A stretch of 64,000 nucleotides of DNA from Tabrizicola piscis (GTDB lineage: Bacteria; Pseudomonadota; Alphaproteobacteria; Rhodobacterales; Rhodobacteraceae), in assembly GCF_003940805.1 (NCBI RefSeq), contig NZ_CP034328.1, positions 1,408,001 through 1,472,000 on the forward strand, read 5' to 3'. Position 1 is the stretch's first letter; each line of letters starts with the position of its first letter. A program made the translations under genes and the position numbers. Below the pieces are notes generated by a model, which saw nothing but the letters and a program-made list of their open reading frames with translations, was not told the DNA's origin and did not search any database. Shown piece after piece: positions 16,217-24,364 of the stretch.

Positions 16217-17319
16217 GCCAACTCACCCACCGTCTCATCCGCAAGCTGCCGCACAAGGCTCCGCCCGCTTGGCCCGTCAAACACATGCAGCGCGGATGGC
16301 GCAAAGGCCAGCCCGACTTTCTGCCCCTCGGCCAGTTGCAGCTTGCTATCCATGACCACGCCAACCGGGATATCCTCGATCAGCAGATGATAGACCCGGG
16401 CTGATCCCAATTCTTCAAAGAACAGGAAGCTTGCCCCCAGCGCCCCCTGTGCCACCGGCACGATCGACAGCCGCTCTGGCCGCAGCCCGATCTGCACCAA
16501 TTGCCCCGGCGCGGCCTTGAAGGTCTGCGCAATCGTCACCCGCTGCCCGTCGGCCAGAAGGACCGACCGGCCATCCCCCGCCACCGTTCCCGGCAGGATG
16601 TTCATCGCCGGGCTGCCCACGAACCCCGCGACGTAAAGCGAGGCGGGGTGTTCGTAAATCTCTTCCGGGGTGCCGATCTGTTCGATGGTGCCCCTGTTCA
16701 TGATCACCAGCCGGTCGGCCAGCGTCATCCCTTCATGCTGGTCATGGGTGACAAAGACCGAGGTCGCCTTGATCTGGTTATGGATCCGCCGGATCTCATG
16801 CCGCATCTGCACCCGCAGCTTGGCGTCAAGGTTTGACAGCGGCTCGTCGAACAGGAACACTTGGGGCTCGCGGATGATGGCGCGGGCCATCGCCACCCGC
16901 TGGCGCTGGCCGCCCGACAACTGCCCCGGCTTGCGGTCAAGAAAGTCCGCCAGCCCCACCGATTTCGCCGTCGCCGCCACCCGCGCCATCCGCTCGGCCT
17001 TCGGCACCCCCGCCACCTTCAGCGCATAGCCGATGTTTTCGGCCACCGTCATATGCGGATAAAGCGCGTAGTTCTGGAACACCATCGCGCAGCCCCGCTC
17101 CCGCGGTTCCAACTTGTTCACCACCTCGCCCGCAATGGCGATCTCTCCCCCCGTGATCTCCTCCAGCCCGGCGATCAGGCGCAGAAGGGTAGACTTCCCG
17201 CAGCCCGATGGCCCAAGGATCACCACGAATTCGCCATTCCGGATCTCCAGATTGACACCCTCCATGATCGTGGTCTTGCCATAGGTCTTGGCGACGTTGC
17301 GGATGCTGATTTCGGCCAT
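16213..17319 (-). CDS. ugpC: ABC transporter ATP-binding protein UgpC
   Basis: A 368-aa ATPase energising uptake of sn-glycerol-3-phosphate or a similar compound. Walker [10 protein letters not shown] is near residue 36, the signature [14 protein letters not shown] near residue 134, Walker [13 protein letters not shown] just after it, and the switch histidine in VTHDQ. The C-terminal third (from about residue 235) is the TOBE regulatory domain of the MalK/UgpC family. It follows ugpE by 9 bases. The related MsmK/MalK ATPases look alike, so the symbol depends on its partners. Confidence 0.9.
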   Translation of the reverse strand: MAEISIRNVAKTYGKTTIMEGVNLEIRNGEFVVILGPSGCGKSTLLRLIAGLEEITGGEIAIAGEVVNKLEPRERGCAMVFQNYALYPHMTVAENIGYALKVAGVPKAERMARVAATAKSVGLADFLDRKPGQLSGGQRQRVAMARAIIREPQVFLFDEPLSNLDAKLRVQMRHEIRRIHNQIKATSVFVTHDQHEGMTLADRLVIMNRGTIEQIGTPEEIYEHPASLYVAGFVGSPAMNILPGTVAGDGRSVLLADGQRVTIAQTFKAAPGQLVQIGLRPERLSIVPVAQGALGASFLFFEELGSARVYHLLIEDIPVGVVMDSKLQLAEGQKVGLAFAPSALHVFDGPSGRSLVRQLADETVGELA

Positions 17320-17328
17320 GGGGTGCCC

Positions 17329-18258
17329 CTACTTGTCAGTGTTGATCAGGCCGCGCACGAACCAGCGCTGCATGAGAATGACGATGGCAATCGGCGGCAG
17401 CATCACGACCAGCGTCGCCGCCATCGCCAGATGCCAAGTCGGCGTCCCGCCGCCGGTGGTCAGCTGGTCGGGCACAAGGTCGGAAAGCTGCACCACGACC
17501 ATCCCGTAATTCGCCCGGTCAGTGACGACGAGCAAAGGCCAGAGATACTGGTTCCAGGCATAGACGAACATGATCGTCGCCAAGGCCGCGATGTTGGTCT
17601 TGGACAGCGGGATCAGGACATCCCACAGAAACCGCAAAGGCCCCGCCCCATCCATCCGCGCGGCCTCGACCAGCTCATCCGGGATAGTCAGGAAGAACTG
17701 ACGATAGAGGAACGTGCCGGTGGCGGTGGCGACCAAGGGCAGGATCAGCCCGGTGTAGGAGTTGAGGAGGTTCCACTCCAGCGCCACCTCCACCCCCGAC
17801 AGCATGGCGATCAGCCAGCTGATCCCCGTCCAGTCCATGATGGTCTGAAACGGCGTCAGCGCGTTGGCGGCCACCGCGTAGGTGGGCACGATCCGCACCT
17901 CCAACGGCAGCATCAGGGTGATGAAGATCATCCAGAAGATCAGCATCCGGCCACGGAAGTTGAAGAACACCAGCGCGAAGGCGGTGATGCAGGCCAGCGT
18001 GATCTTGCCCACCACGACCCCCGTCGCCACGATCAGGGTGTTCACGAACTTCGGCCCGAAGTCCGATTGCGCCCAGGCCTCGCGCAGGTTGACGAAAAGC
18101 TGATCCCCCGGCCAGAACTCCACCGGGGCGGAGTTTACTGCCTGCAAGGTCTGCGTGGCGGCCACGAAGGCCAGCCAGATCGGCACCAGAATGATCACCA
18201 GCCCAAAGCCAAGGATCACATGGGTCGCGATGTTCAAAAGTGGCGTGCGTTCGATCAT
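17329..18258 (-). CDS. ugpE: ABC transporter permease UgpE
   Basis: A 309-aa inner-membrane permease with six hydrophobic segments and the EAA loop that contacts the ATPase (ELVEAARMDGAGPLRFLWD near residue 205). The NTDK end and overall pattern fit UgpE of the sn-glycerol-3-phosphate system. A loop of about 35 extra residues between the first two membrane segments is typical for UgpE. It lies 12 bases downstream of ugpA. Confidence 0.88.
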   Translation of the reverse strand: MIERTPLLNIATHVILGFGLVIILVPIWLAFVAATQTLQAVNSAPVEFWPGDQLFVNLREAWAQSDFGPKFVNTLIVATGVVVGKITLACITAFALVFFNFRGRMLIFWMIFITLMLPLEVRIVPTYAVAANALTPFQTIMDWTGISWLIAMLSGVEVALEWNLLNSYTGLILPLVATATGTFLYRQFFLTIPDELVEAARMDGAGPLRFLWDVLIPLSKTNIAALATIMFVYAWNQYLWPLLVVTDRANYGMVVVQLSDLVPDQLTTGGGTPTWHLAMAATLVVMLPPIAIVILMQRWFVRGLINTDK

Positions 18259-18270
18259 GGGCAGACCCCC

Positions 18271-19155
18271 TCAGGTGTAATGCACGCGCCGCTCGACATA
18301 GCGGAACTGCACGAAGGTCAGCGCCATGACGAGAAGCATCAGGATGATGGATTGGGCAGCGGCACCCGAGTAATCAAAGCCCCGGAACCCGTCGGTATAG
18401 ATCTTGTAGACCATCAGGTCCGTGGCCCGGAACGGCCCGCCTCCCGTCAGGGTGTCGACGATGCCGAAACTGTCGGTGAAGCTGTCGGTGATGTTGATGA
18501 CCAGCAAGAAGAAGAAGGTCGGCGTCAGCAGCGGCAGCTGCAGGTCCACCATCCGGCGCAGGGGGCGGGCGCCGTCCATCGCCGCCGCCTCGGTCAGGCT
18601 GCGGGGGATGGATTGCAGCGCGGCAAGGAAGAAGACAAAGCTGTAGGCCACCTGCTTCCACGCGCCTGCGACCACGATTGCCGTCACCGCCTGCCACGGA
18701 TACTTCGACAGGTCCCACCAGCCGGGGGCGATGGTGTTGATGTAGCTGAAGATGCCAGCCCCGGGGTTGAAGACGAACTGGAACGCAAGACCCACCGCAG
18801 GGGCTGCCACCGCATAGGGCCAGATGATCGCCACGCGGTAAGCCTTGTACCCCGCCAGCTGCCGGTCCACGAACACCGCCAGGACCAGCGCCATGGTCAT
18901 CGCAAGCACCGTCGTCGCCAGCGCATAGATCACCGACACCCGGACCGATCCCCAGTAGTAAGGGTCGCTCAGCACCTTGCGGAAGTTGTCGAACCCCACC
19001 CAGGTATTGCCGCCGCCCCAGGGCTGCTCCAGCGTGAAGGCCCAGTAGAGTGCTTGCGCCGAGGGCCAGTAGAAGAACACGAAAATGATCAGCAGCTGCG
19101 GTGCCAGCAGGGCGGCAGCAATCCAGCTGAACTTGAAATAGGCGCGGCGCATCAT
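18271..19155 (-). CDS. ugpA: ABC transporter permease UgpA
   Basis: A 294-aa permease with about six membrane segments. The EAA loop (SLTEAAAMDGARPLRRMVD) is near residue 195, and TGGGPFRATDLMVYKIY near the C-terminus matches UgpA well. It forms the membrane channel with UgpE. A 71-base gap with a strong hairpin separates it from ugpB, the usual arrangement that keeps binding-protein mRNA above permease mRNA. Confidence 0.89.
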   Translation of the reverse strand: MMRRAYFKFSWIAAALLAPQLLIIFVFFYWPSAQALYWAFTLEQPWGGGNTWVGFDNFRKVLSDPYYWGSVRVSVIYALATTVLAMTMALVLAVFVDRQLAGYKAYRVAIIWPYAVAAPAVGLAFQFVFNPGAGIFSYINTIAPGWWDLSKYPWQAVTAIVVAGAWKQVAYSFVFFLAALQSIPRSLTEAAAMDGARPLRRMVDLQLPLLTPTFFFLLVINITDSFTDSFGIVDTLTGGGPFRATDLMVYKIYTDGFRGFDYSGAAAQSIILMLLVMALTFVQFRYVERRVHYT

Positions 19156-19179
19156 GCCTCCGGTCGGCAGGGAAACAGA

Positions 19180-19199
19180 CGCGGCGGCCTCCCGCCGCG
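19180..19199 (-). other. Hairpin between ugpB and ugpA
   Basis: Perfect 8-bp stem (CGCGGCGG / CCGCCGCG) with a 4-base loop, just after ugpB. No T run follows, so it is probably an mRNA 3' stabiliser or partial attenuator, as known for binding-protein genes in other ABC operons. Confidence 0.5.
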
Positions 19200-19226
19200 C
19201 CCGATTTTTCGCAGAAAGATCGTTCC

Positions 19227-20552
19227 TTACGGGAAGGACTTGCCCGCATACGTCTGGGCAAAGCGCTTCAGCTGGTCATTGCCGCGCGCCACGGCGGTAT
19301 CCAGCGCCTCTTGCATTGTCTTCTGACCGGCAAGGGCGGCCTCAACCTCGGCCTGCCATTCGGCACGAATCTGGATCATGCCACCCAGACGGATGCCACG
19401 GGTCAGCGGCGTCGGCTCGCTCCAGGTCAGCGACTTCATCGCGATGTCACGGTTGATGAAGGGCTCCTTGGCATAGAAACCTTCGGCCAGCAGCGCGTCA
19501 TAGGTCGATTTCGTGACCGGGATGTAGCCCGAGTTTTCCAGCAGGAACTGCTGTTCTTCCTTGGTGGCAAGGAAGGCCAGATAGTTCGCCGCCGCCAGAT
19601 ATTCGTCGTCTGTCTTGCCCGACAACACCCAAAGCGAGGCGCCGCCGACAACGGTGTTCTTGCGCTCCACGCCCTCATAGGTCGGGATGATCTGCACGTC
19701 CCAGCCGAAGGCCGGGGTCAGCTTGTGGATCGTGTTATGGTCCGCGATCGACGAGAAGAAGACCGAGCATTCGCCCTCGACAAAGCTGTCGCGCGCGGTC
19801 TTGCCAGCGGCCTGCGTGCGCAGCATCGCATAGCCTTCACCCAGCCAGCGCTGGACATCTTCCATGTAACGGACATGCAGCGTGGTGTTGAACAACAGCT
19901 CGGTGTCCAGCCCGTCATAGCCGTTGTTGTTCGACGCGACCGGCACGTTATGCGCCATCGAGAACTGCTCAAGGTCGATCCAGGACGAAGGCGCATAGGC
20001 CAGCCCGCAAGCCTGACCGCTGGCCTTCAGCGCCTTGAACGCCTCTTCCATCCCTTCCCAGGTGATCGGAGCTTCGGTGATCCCGGCCTTGGCGAAATGG
20101 TCCTTGTTGAAATAGTAGACCGGGGTGGAAGAGTTCCACGGCATCGAGAAGAACTCACCCGAGGTCGAAGAATAGTAGTTGGCGATCCCGGGGAAATAGT
20201 CGGCCCAGTCCACCGCCACGCCGGTGTCGGCCATCAGCTGCGTCACCGGATAGAACTCGCCCGACAGCATCAGGTCGGCGGTCCCGGCGTCGAAGGATTG
20301 CAGCAGCGTCGGGTGCTTGCCCGCACGGAAGGCGGCGATGGTGTTCTGCACGGCCTTGTCATAGCCGTCCTGGCCAACGCAAACCGCCTCATACAGGTCC
20401 TGGCTTGCGTTGAAGCGGTTGCAGGTCTCGGCCACGACGGCGCCAAGATCGCCGGTCAGGCCGTACCAGTATTCGAATTTGATCTTCTCGGCATGGGCGG
20501 TTCCGGCAGTGGCCAGAAGCACCATGGCAGTGGTCGCCAGCTTGAATGTCAT
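19227..20552 (-). CDS. ugpB: sn-glycerol-3-phosphate ABC transporter substrate-binding protein UgpB
   Basis: A 441-aa periplasmic solute-binding protein. The signal peptide MTFKLATTAMVLLATAGTAHA is followed by KIKFEYWYGLTGDLG, which matches the start of mature UgpB, including the WYGLTG ligand segment. The start at 20552 has GGAGACAGGG before it; an in-frame upstream start would bury the signal peptide. First gene of the ugpB-A-E-C-DUF1868 operon. UgpB binds glycerol-3-phosphate and glycerophosphodiesters. The 222-base region upstream carries two overlapping palindromes likely used for regulation. Confidence 0.9.
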   Translation of the reverse strand: MTFKLATTAMVLLATAGTAHAEKIKFEYWYGLTGDLGAVVAETCNRFNASQDLYEAVCVGQDGYDKAVQNTIAAFRAGKHPTLLQSFDAGTADLMLSGEFYPVTQLMADTGVAVDWADYFPGIANYYSSTSGEFFSMPWNSSTPVYYFNKDHFAKAGITEAPITWEGMEEAFKALKASGQACGLAYAPSSWIDLEQFSMAHNVPVASNNNGYDGLDTELLFNTTLHVRYMEDVQRWLGEGYAMLRTQAAGKTARDSFVEGECSVFFSSIADHNTIHKLTPAFGWDVQIIPTYEGVERKNTVVGGASLWVLSGKTDDEYLAAANYLAFLATKEEQQFLLENSGYIPVTKSTYDALLAEGFYAKEPFINRDIAMKSLTWSEPTPLTRGIRLGGMIQIRAEWQAEVEAALAGQKTMQEALDTAVARGNDQLKRFAQTYAGKSFP

Positions 20553-20650
20553 CGTCCCTGTCTCCGTGAAAAGGGGGCCACAGGCAGCCTGCGGCATGGG
20601 GGGCAGATGCCAGCGAAACATGACAGAAGGTTGATGGCTGAGTGAATATT

Positions 20651-20673
20651 TTGTTAGCTATAACAAGCGCTTG
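20651..20673. promoter_or_regulatory. Overlapping palindromes upstream of ugpB
   Basis: TTGTTA-GCTA-TAACAA is followed immediately by the perfect 10-base palindrome CAAGCGCTTG, which shares its first three bases. Located about 100-120 bases upstream of the ugpB start in a 222-base non-coding gap. The second element resembles the core of LacI-type operators. No regulator gene is adjacent. Confidence 0.45.
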
Positions 20674-20774
20674 CCGACCAATCGCAAAGACGGCGCAAGG
20701 CTTGCCTTGCACCGTCCTGCACTGTGCTTTGTGTCAGGCCCCGACCCGGGCCCGACGCAGACCCATCATGCGCG

Positions 20775-21608
20775 TCAGCGCGCCAGCCCAAGCGCTTCCA
20801 GATGGCGGGCCGAAGGGATCACCCCCGCCTTGTCCCGCAGCTCAAGGATCAGGCGCGGGTTGGCCCCGGTTTCCGCAATCGCCTTGAAGACTGCAGGCCA
20901 CAGGATCGTGCCATGCCCGATCTGCCAATGCCGGTCGGCAAAACCATCAGCGTCCTGCAGATGCACATGGCCCAACCGGTCCCCCGCCGCGCGGATGAAG
21001 AAGTCGACCGGCGGACCCCCGGTGGACCCATGCGCATAATGCGCATGCCCGGTGTCGACCGAAAGCGCCAGCGCCTGCCAGTCCAGCGCCTCGCACAGGG
21101 CGGCGCGGTCGGCGGGGTCGATGTCCTCGATATTCTCCAGCATCAGGGTCACGCCCATGTCCGCGGCCCGGCTCAGCACCGGTGCCAGCGTCTCGCGCGC
21201 CGCCTCGACCGTCCGGGTGGCGTCTTTCGGGTACAGCCCGCGATGATTGTAGCCCCATGTCGTGAAGGGCGAATGGATCACCACATGCGTCCCCTTGACC
21301 GCCGCGCAGACATCCAGCGCCTGCTGGAACCGACGGGTCACGATCTTGCGCACTTCGGGTTCGTAGGACGCGATGGTGAAGCCCCAGAAGGGCCCGTGGA
21401 TGCCAAGACGCCCCGCATGCCCATCCAGCAGCCGGACCGTATCGGCGGCAAGGTCAGACCAGTCGCCATCAAGGACTTCGGCGTCGACAAAGGCCTGAAG
21501 CTCCAGATCGCGCGGCGCTTCCAGCAGCCAGTCGCGGTGGGCGGCAAGGTCTTCGTGCCCAAGGGCGGCACCAAGGATCGGCAGGTCAGGGGTTGGGTGG
21601 GACATCAT
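20775..21608 (-). CDS. Sugar phosphate isomerase/epimerase family protein (xylose isomerase-like TIM barrel)
   Basis: A 277-aa TIM-barrel protein of the AP-endonuclease-2/xylose-isomerase-like superfamily. Conserved metal-site strands are visible: HVVIHSPF near residue 110, LMLENIED near residue 155, LSVDTGHAHYAH near residue 182, and GHVHLQDADG near residue 215, with a final LILELRD. The Glu, Asp, His pattern supports a divalent-metal isomerase or epimerase. It lies upstream of ugpB on the same strand with a 222-base gap, so joint transcription is uncertain. GGAAAGAG precedes two adjacent ATG codons. Substrate unknown. Confidence 0.82.
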   Translation of the reverse strand: MMSHPTPDLPILGAALGHEDLAAHRDWLLEAPRDLELQAFVDAEVLDGDWSDLAADTVRLLDGHAGRLGIHGPFWGFTIASYEPEVRKIVTRRFQQALDVCAAVKGTHVVIHSPFTTWGYNHRGLYPKDATRTVEAARETLAPVLSRAADMGVTLMLENIEDIDPADRAALCEALDWQALALSVDTGHAHYAHGSTGGPPVDFFIRAAGDRLGHVHLQDADGFADRHWQIGHGTILWPAVFKAIAETGANPRLILELRDKAGVIPSARHLEALGLAR

Positions 21609-21689
21609 CTCTTTCCGCTAAAGTTGCGGGTCAGACCTGCCAGCGAATTGTAACGCGCCCGTTATCGGTGGCTGGAACTTCCGTGACAG

Positions 21690-22346
21690 TCAGGCTGCCA
21701 CCGGCTGAATCAACTCCGGCCCCGCCGCGCGGTTGGAGTTGACGGCCGTCGACACCCGCACAGGCGGGTTCATCACACCCTCGGCCAAGGGCTTCATCAG
21801 CACCGCAGCGCCATGCCCCGCCTCGCCCAGCCAAAGCGGCCAGTCCGCGCGCTCCAGCACCACGGCCTCGCGGTGGTGCAGCCCGGCCATCGAAGGTCCG
21901 GCATCGGTCGACACGATGGCCACCGTGTCCACATCCTGCCAACGCTGCCAGATCCCGGCCAGCGCCATCGGCTGCCCATCCGCCCGCGCAAAATACCACG
22001 GCAGCTTCTCGCCCTTGTCGCCCGTGCTCCATTCATAGAACCCGCTGGCCGGGACGATGCAGCGCCGGGTCCGCACAGCCTCGCGGAAGGCGGGCTTTGT
22101 CGCCACCGTGTCGGACCGCGCGTTGATGATCAGCGGCCCGTCGTTCGGGGCCTTGTACCAGCCGGGGATGAACCCCCAGCGCATCGCCCGCAGCCGGCGC
22201 TGCCCGGCGTCCGAGGTGACGACAGCCACCGTATTCGTCGGACAGACGTTGAAGTTCGGTCCCACCGGCAGATCATTCCCCGGCACGGCATCAAACAGCG
22301 CCGCCAGCGCCTCATTCGGGTGGGTGATGGTAAAGCGGCCGCACAT
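21690..22346 (-). CDS. SOS response-associated peptidase (SRAP; YedK/HMCES family)
   Basis: A 218-aa SRAP protein, which covalently traps abasic sites in single-stranded DNA through Cys2. The start MCGRF exposes that cysteine. Further family residues are visible: INARSDT near residue 73, the glutamate in CIVPASGFYEW near residue 100, and the histidine of GLHHREAVVL near residue 160. Length is normal. It acts in DNA-damage tolerance in the cytoplasm. Neighbours are unrelated, so it is probably a single-gene unit; overlapping hairpins lie just upstream. Confidence 0.93.
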   Translation of the reverse strand: MCGRFTITHPNEALAALFDAVPGNDLPVGPNFNVCPTNTVAVVTSDAGQRRLRAMRWGFIPGWYKAPNDGPLIINARSDTVATKPAFREAVRTRRCIVPASGFYEWSTGDKGEKLPWYFARADGQPMALAGIWQRWQDVDTVAIVSTDAGPSMAGLHHREAVVLERADWPLWLGEAGHGAAVLMKPLAEGVMNPPVRVSTAVNSNRAAGPELIQPVAA

Positions 22347-22375
22347 CCGGGCAGGATGACGGGCGACCGCCGGGT

Positions 22376-22414
22376 GGGCAAGGGGTCTTGGACACCCCTT
22401 GCCCGGGGGGTGTC
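22376..22414. other. Two mutually exclusive hairpins between YHS and SRAP genes
   Basis: Stem 1 is GGGCAAGGGGT / ACCCCTTGCCC (11 perfect bp, 7-base loop). Stem 2 is GACACCCC / GGGGTGTC (8 bp) and uses part of the same bases, so only one can form. Stem 2 overlaps the YHS stop codon. No T run follows either, so termination is possible but not proven. Confidence 0.5.
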
Positions 22415-22886
22415 ACAGCTTGTCAGCCTCGGTCGCGTAGATGCGCTTCCAGTTGGATTCACCCTTGTCGATGACGGTGGCCGTGTCCTTCAGGAACAGG
22501 TCCTTGTGCGCCTTTTCCGAACTGTTGAGGTAAAGTTGCCCGTCCACAATGGCAAAGAACTCTGGCAAGGTCGGCACCTTCTTGCCCTTCGACGCCCCCG
22601 CCGAACACCAGCCGCCATAGGCCGGGGCATATTTGGCCGGATCGGCGGCAAACATGTCCCGGTTCTCGGCCGAAGCAAAGCTCCAGGTAACGCCCTGATA
22701 GTCGGCGGTATAGGCAGCATCGCCCGGCGTCGGGGCACCGACGGTATGATAGGCGACCACGTCATAGCCATTCGCGGCAGTGCCTTCAGTCAGGAAATGT
22801 TCGTCTTCGGCAAATGCAGCCATCGGTGTCGCAAGACCAAGCAGGATCGCAGTCATGCGGAGTGTCAGGGGGCGGAAATGGATCAT
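22413..22886 (-). CDS. Secreted YHS domain-containing protein
   Basis: A 157-aa protein with an N-terminal signal peptide ending near AAFA (residue 26) and a YHS-like domain: GYDVVAYH near residue 41, then WSFASAENRDMFAADPAKYAPAYGGWC. YHS domains are thought to bind metal, and this periplasmic form is common in proteobacteria, but its function is not established. It is just downstream of the ECF sigma/anti-sigma pair on the same strand, with its own promoter-like GTAACC box resembling the one before the sigma gene. A role in the stress response run by that sigma factor is inferred. Confidence 0.87.
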   Translation of the reverse strand: MIHFRPLTLRMTAILLGLATPMAAFAEDEHFLTEGTAANGYDVVAYHTVGAPTPGDAAYTADYQGVTWSFASAENRDMFAADPAKYAPAYGGWCSAGASKGKKVPTLPEFFAIVDGQLYLNSSEKAHKDLFLKDTATVIDKGESNWKRIYATEADKL

Positions 22887-22974
22887 CGGTCTCTCCCGTC
22901 AGAAAGGTGTTGCACGTCTACCGGCACGATCGCCGGGCGGCGTGGCGCGTCACGTCGGACGCTGCATCCGGTCA

Positions 22975-22999
22975 TCCGTTTCCGGGCCCAGAAGGTTAC
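22975..22999 (-). promoter_or_regulatory. Predicted ECF-type promoter of the YHS gene
   Basis: On the minus strand: GTAACC (22999-22994), 15 bases, then CGGA. The -35 box and the TT after it match the box before the ECF sigma gene. Caulobacter SigF uses a GTAACC -35 element (recalled). Confidence 0.5.
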
Positions 23000-23051
23000 G
23001 ACCATTGCAAGCGACCGACACAGGCGTGACCCACCCGTGATCGCCGCGTGA

Positions 23052-23687
23052 TCACCAGCGCAGCGCGCGCGGCCCCACCGCTGCGCCCAAGGCCGTCGCC
23101 AGCACGACGCCAAGCGTGTACCAGACCGCCACAAACGTCAGCGCGCCCTCGGTGCAGCCCAGCGAATAGGCAACGGCGGCCAAAGCCCCCGCCGCCAGCC
23201 CGGCCGCAGCCCCGGTCAGCCGCAGCCGTGTCGGGGCCAGAAGCCGTGCGCCCCGCAACATGGCGACCAAGGCGGGGACCGAAAGGGCAAGGATCGCCAC
23301 CGGACACGTCGGGGATGAGCTACCGAAAACCTGCGCTGGCCAATCTTCCGCAGGCAATCGCAGCACTCCCCAAAGCCCAACTCCCATGGCGGCCGCCAAA
23401 GCGGTCAAAAGAATGCCAAACGGAAGCGCCACACCACTCCCCGGCCGCCCAAGCCGCCGCAGCAACAGGATGCCTGCAATCGTCAGCACCCCCCCATAGA
23501 TCAGTTTCTGGACAGTGCTGCTGATGACCCAGCCTTGCAGCGGCACAAAGCCCAGCGTGGCCCAGACGGCTGCCGCCATCACCGGCAGGGCCATCGCCAC
23601 CCCCAGCATCAGCTGGCGACCATCGCCTGCCGCTTCGGCTGAACCGGCCCCTTTGGCCAGAAGTTCGATCAGCTCGTCGGTTTTCAA
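23052..23687 (-). CDS. NrsF-type (DUF1109) anti-sigma factor
   Basis: A 211-aa membrane protein with six hydrophobic segments after a short cytoplasmic N-terminus (MKTDELIELLAKG). This is the layout of DUF1109/NrsF, the integral-membrane anti-sigma factor of SigF-type ECF sigma factors. Its start overlaps the sigma stop as ATGA. Two cysteines (SPTCPVA near residue 127 and SLGCTEG near residue 180) sit in loops between membrane segments, as in NrsF, where a cysteine pair is used for signal sensing. It should hold the sigma factor at the membrane until metal or oxidant stress. Confidence 0.85.
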   Translation of the reverse strand: MKTDELIELLAKGAGSAEAAGDGRQLMLGVAMALPVMAAAVWATLGFVPLQGWVISSTVQKLIYGGVLTIAGILLLRRLGRPGSGVALPFGILLTALAAAMGVGLWGVLRLPAEDWPAQVFGSSSPTCPVAILALSVPALVAMLRGARLLAPTRLRLTGAAAGLAAGALAAVAYSLGCTEGALTFVAVWYTLGVVLATALGAAVGPRALRW

Positions 23688-24247
23688 GGCTCTGACCTCG
23701 CCACCTGCATCAGGCGCTGCAACCCGCGATGGACGCGCACCTTCAACGTCGAAACCGTGATCCCCATCGCTGCAGCCGCCTCATCGGTCGAAAGCCCCTG
23801 CACTTTGACCAGCTCGATCGCCTGCCGCTGGCCCAAAGGCAAAGCGTCCAGCAACCGGCCCAGATCGCGCCGGGCAAAGGACGCCGCCACACCCTCGCTG
23901 TCGGCATCGGCCTCGATCTCCAGACCGTCCAGCGGTTCCGGATGGCCCCGGCGGCCCCGGCGGCCCCGGCGGCGATATAGGTCCGTCAGACGATAGCGCG
24001 CAATCGCATGGACCCAGTTCGAGACCGGCAGCGACGGGTCATGCGTGGCCCGCTTGAGGTGGATCGCGAGAAGGGTTTCCTGCACCATATCCTCCACATC
24101 ATCGGGCAAACCGACCATCCTCGGCCGGACATAGGCACGCAACCGCAGCGCAATGACCGACAGGGCCGCCCGATAGGCAACCTCATCCCCGTCCCGCGCT
24201 GCCTGCCACAGCGGCGCCAGCCGTCGCTCGAACTCTTCTGTCACCAT
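23684..24247 (-). CDS. ECF sigma factor (SigF-like)
   Basis: A 187-aa sigma-70 family protein. Region 2 is about residues 20-85, with DDVEDMVQETLLAIHLKR, and region 4 about 120-180, with ALPLGQRQAIELVKVQGLSTDEAAAAMGI. The linker contains an arginine/glycine run encoded by three perfect 9-base repeats. Coupling to the NrsF-type gene and a GTAACC-16-CGTA promoter before it point to an autoregulated SigF-type system. Probable targets include the YHS gene downstream. Confidence 0.92.
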   Translation of the reverse strand: MVTEEFERRLAPLWQAARDGDEVAYRAALSVIALRLRAYVRPRMVGLPDDVEDMVQETLLAIHLKRATHDPSLPVSNWVHAIARYRLTDLYRRRGRRGRRGHPEPLDGLEIEADADSEGVAASFARRDLGRLLDALPLGQRQAIELVKVQGLSTDEAAAAMGITVSTLKVRVHRGLQRLMQVARSEP

Positions 24248-24271
24248 CCTGCCGGCGTTGCCTGCCTTTCG

Positions 24272-24297
24272 TACGCGCGAGGTCGCCCAAAGGTTAC
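24272..24297 (-). promoter_or_regulatory. Predicted autoregulatory ECF promoter of the sigma gene
   Basis: On the minus strand: GTAACC (24297-24292), 16 bases, then CGTACGAA. It lies 25 bases upstream of the sigma start and resembles the box upstream of the YHS gene. Confidence 0.55.
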
Positions 24298-24304
24298 ATC
24301 ATGC

Positions 24305-24340
24305 GAAAAAAATGGCGGGTCGTTTAACACACCCCGCCAT
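24305..24340 (-). terminator. Intrinsic terminator after the 5'-nucleotidase gene
   Basis: On the minus strand an 8-bp perfect stem (ATGGCGGG / CCCGCCAT) with a 13-base loop is followed by seven T residues, 25 bases after the nucleotidase stop. It separates that gene from the sigma operon. Confidence 0.85.
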
Positions 24341-24364
24341 CCGTTTTGCCAGCTAAGGCTGCGC

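Noticed and set aside
16861..19326. An 821-codon open frame opposite the ugp genes
   Set aside because: Antisense to well-supported ugpC, ugpE and ugpA; composition is rich in Arg, His, Asp and Gly, as expected of a high-GC mirror frame, and no domain is seen.
23041..23053. A TGATCAC match at the end of the anti-sigma gene
   Set aside because: Resembles half of the sdh/suc operator, but is single, within the gene end, and has no 21-bp partner.
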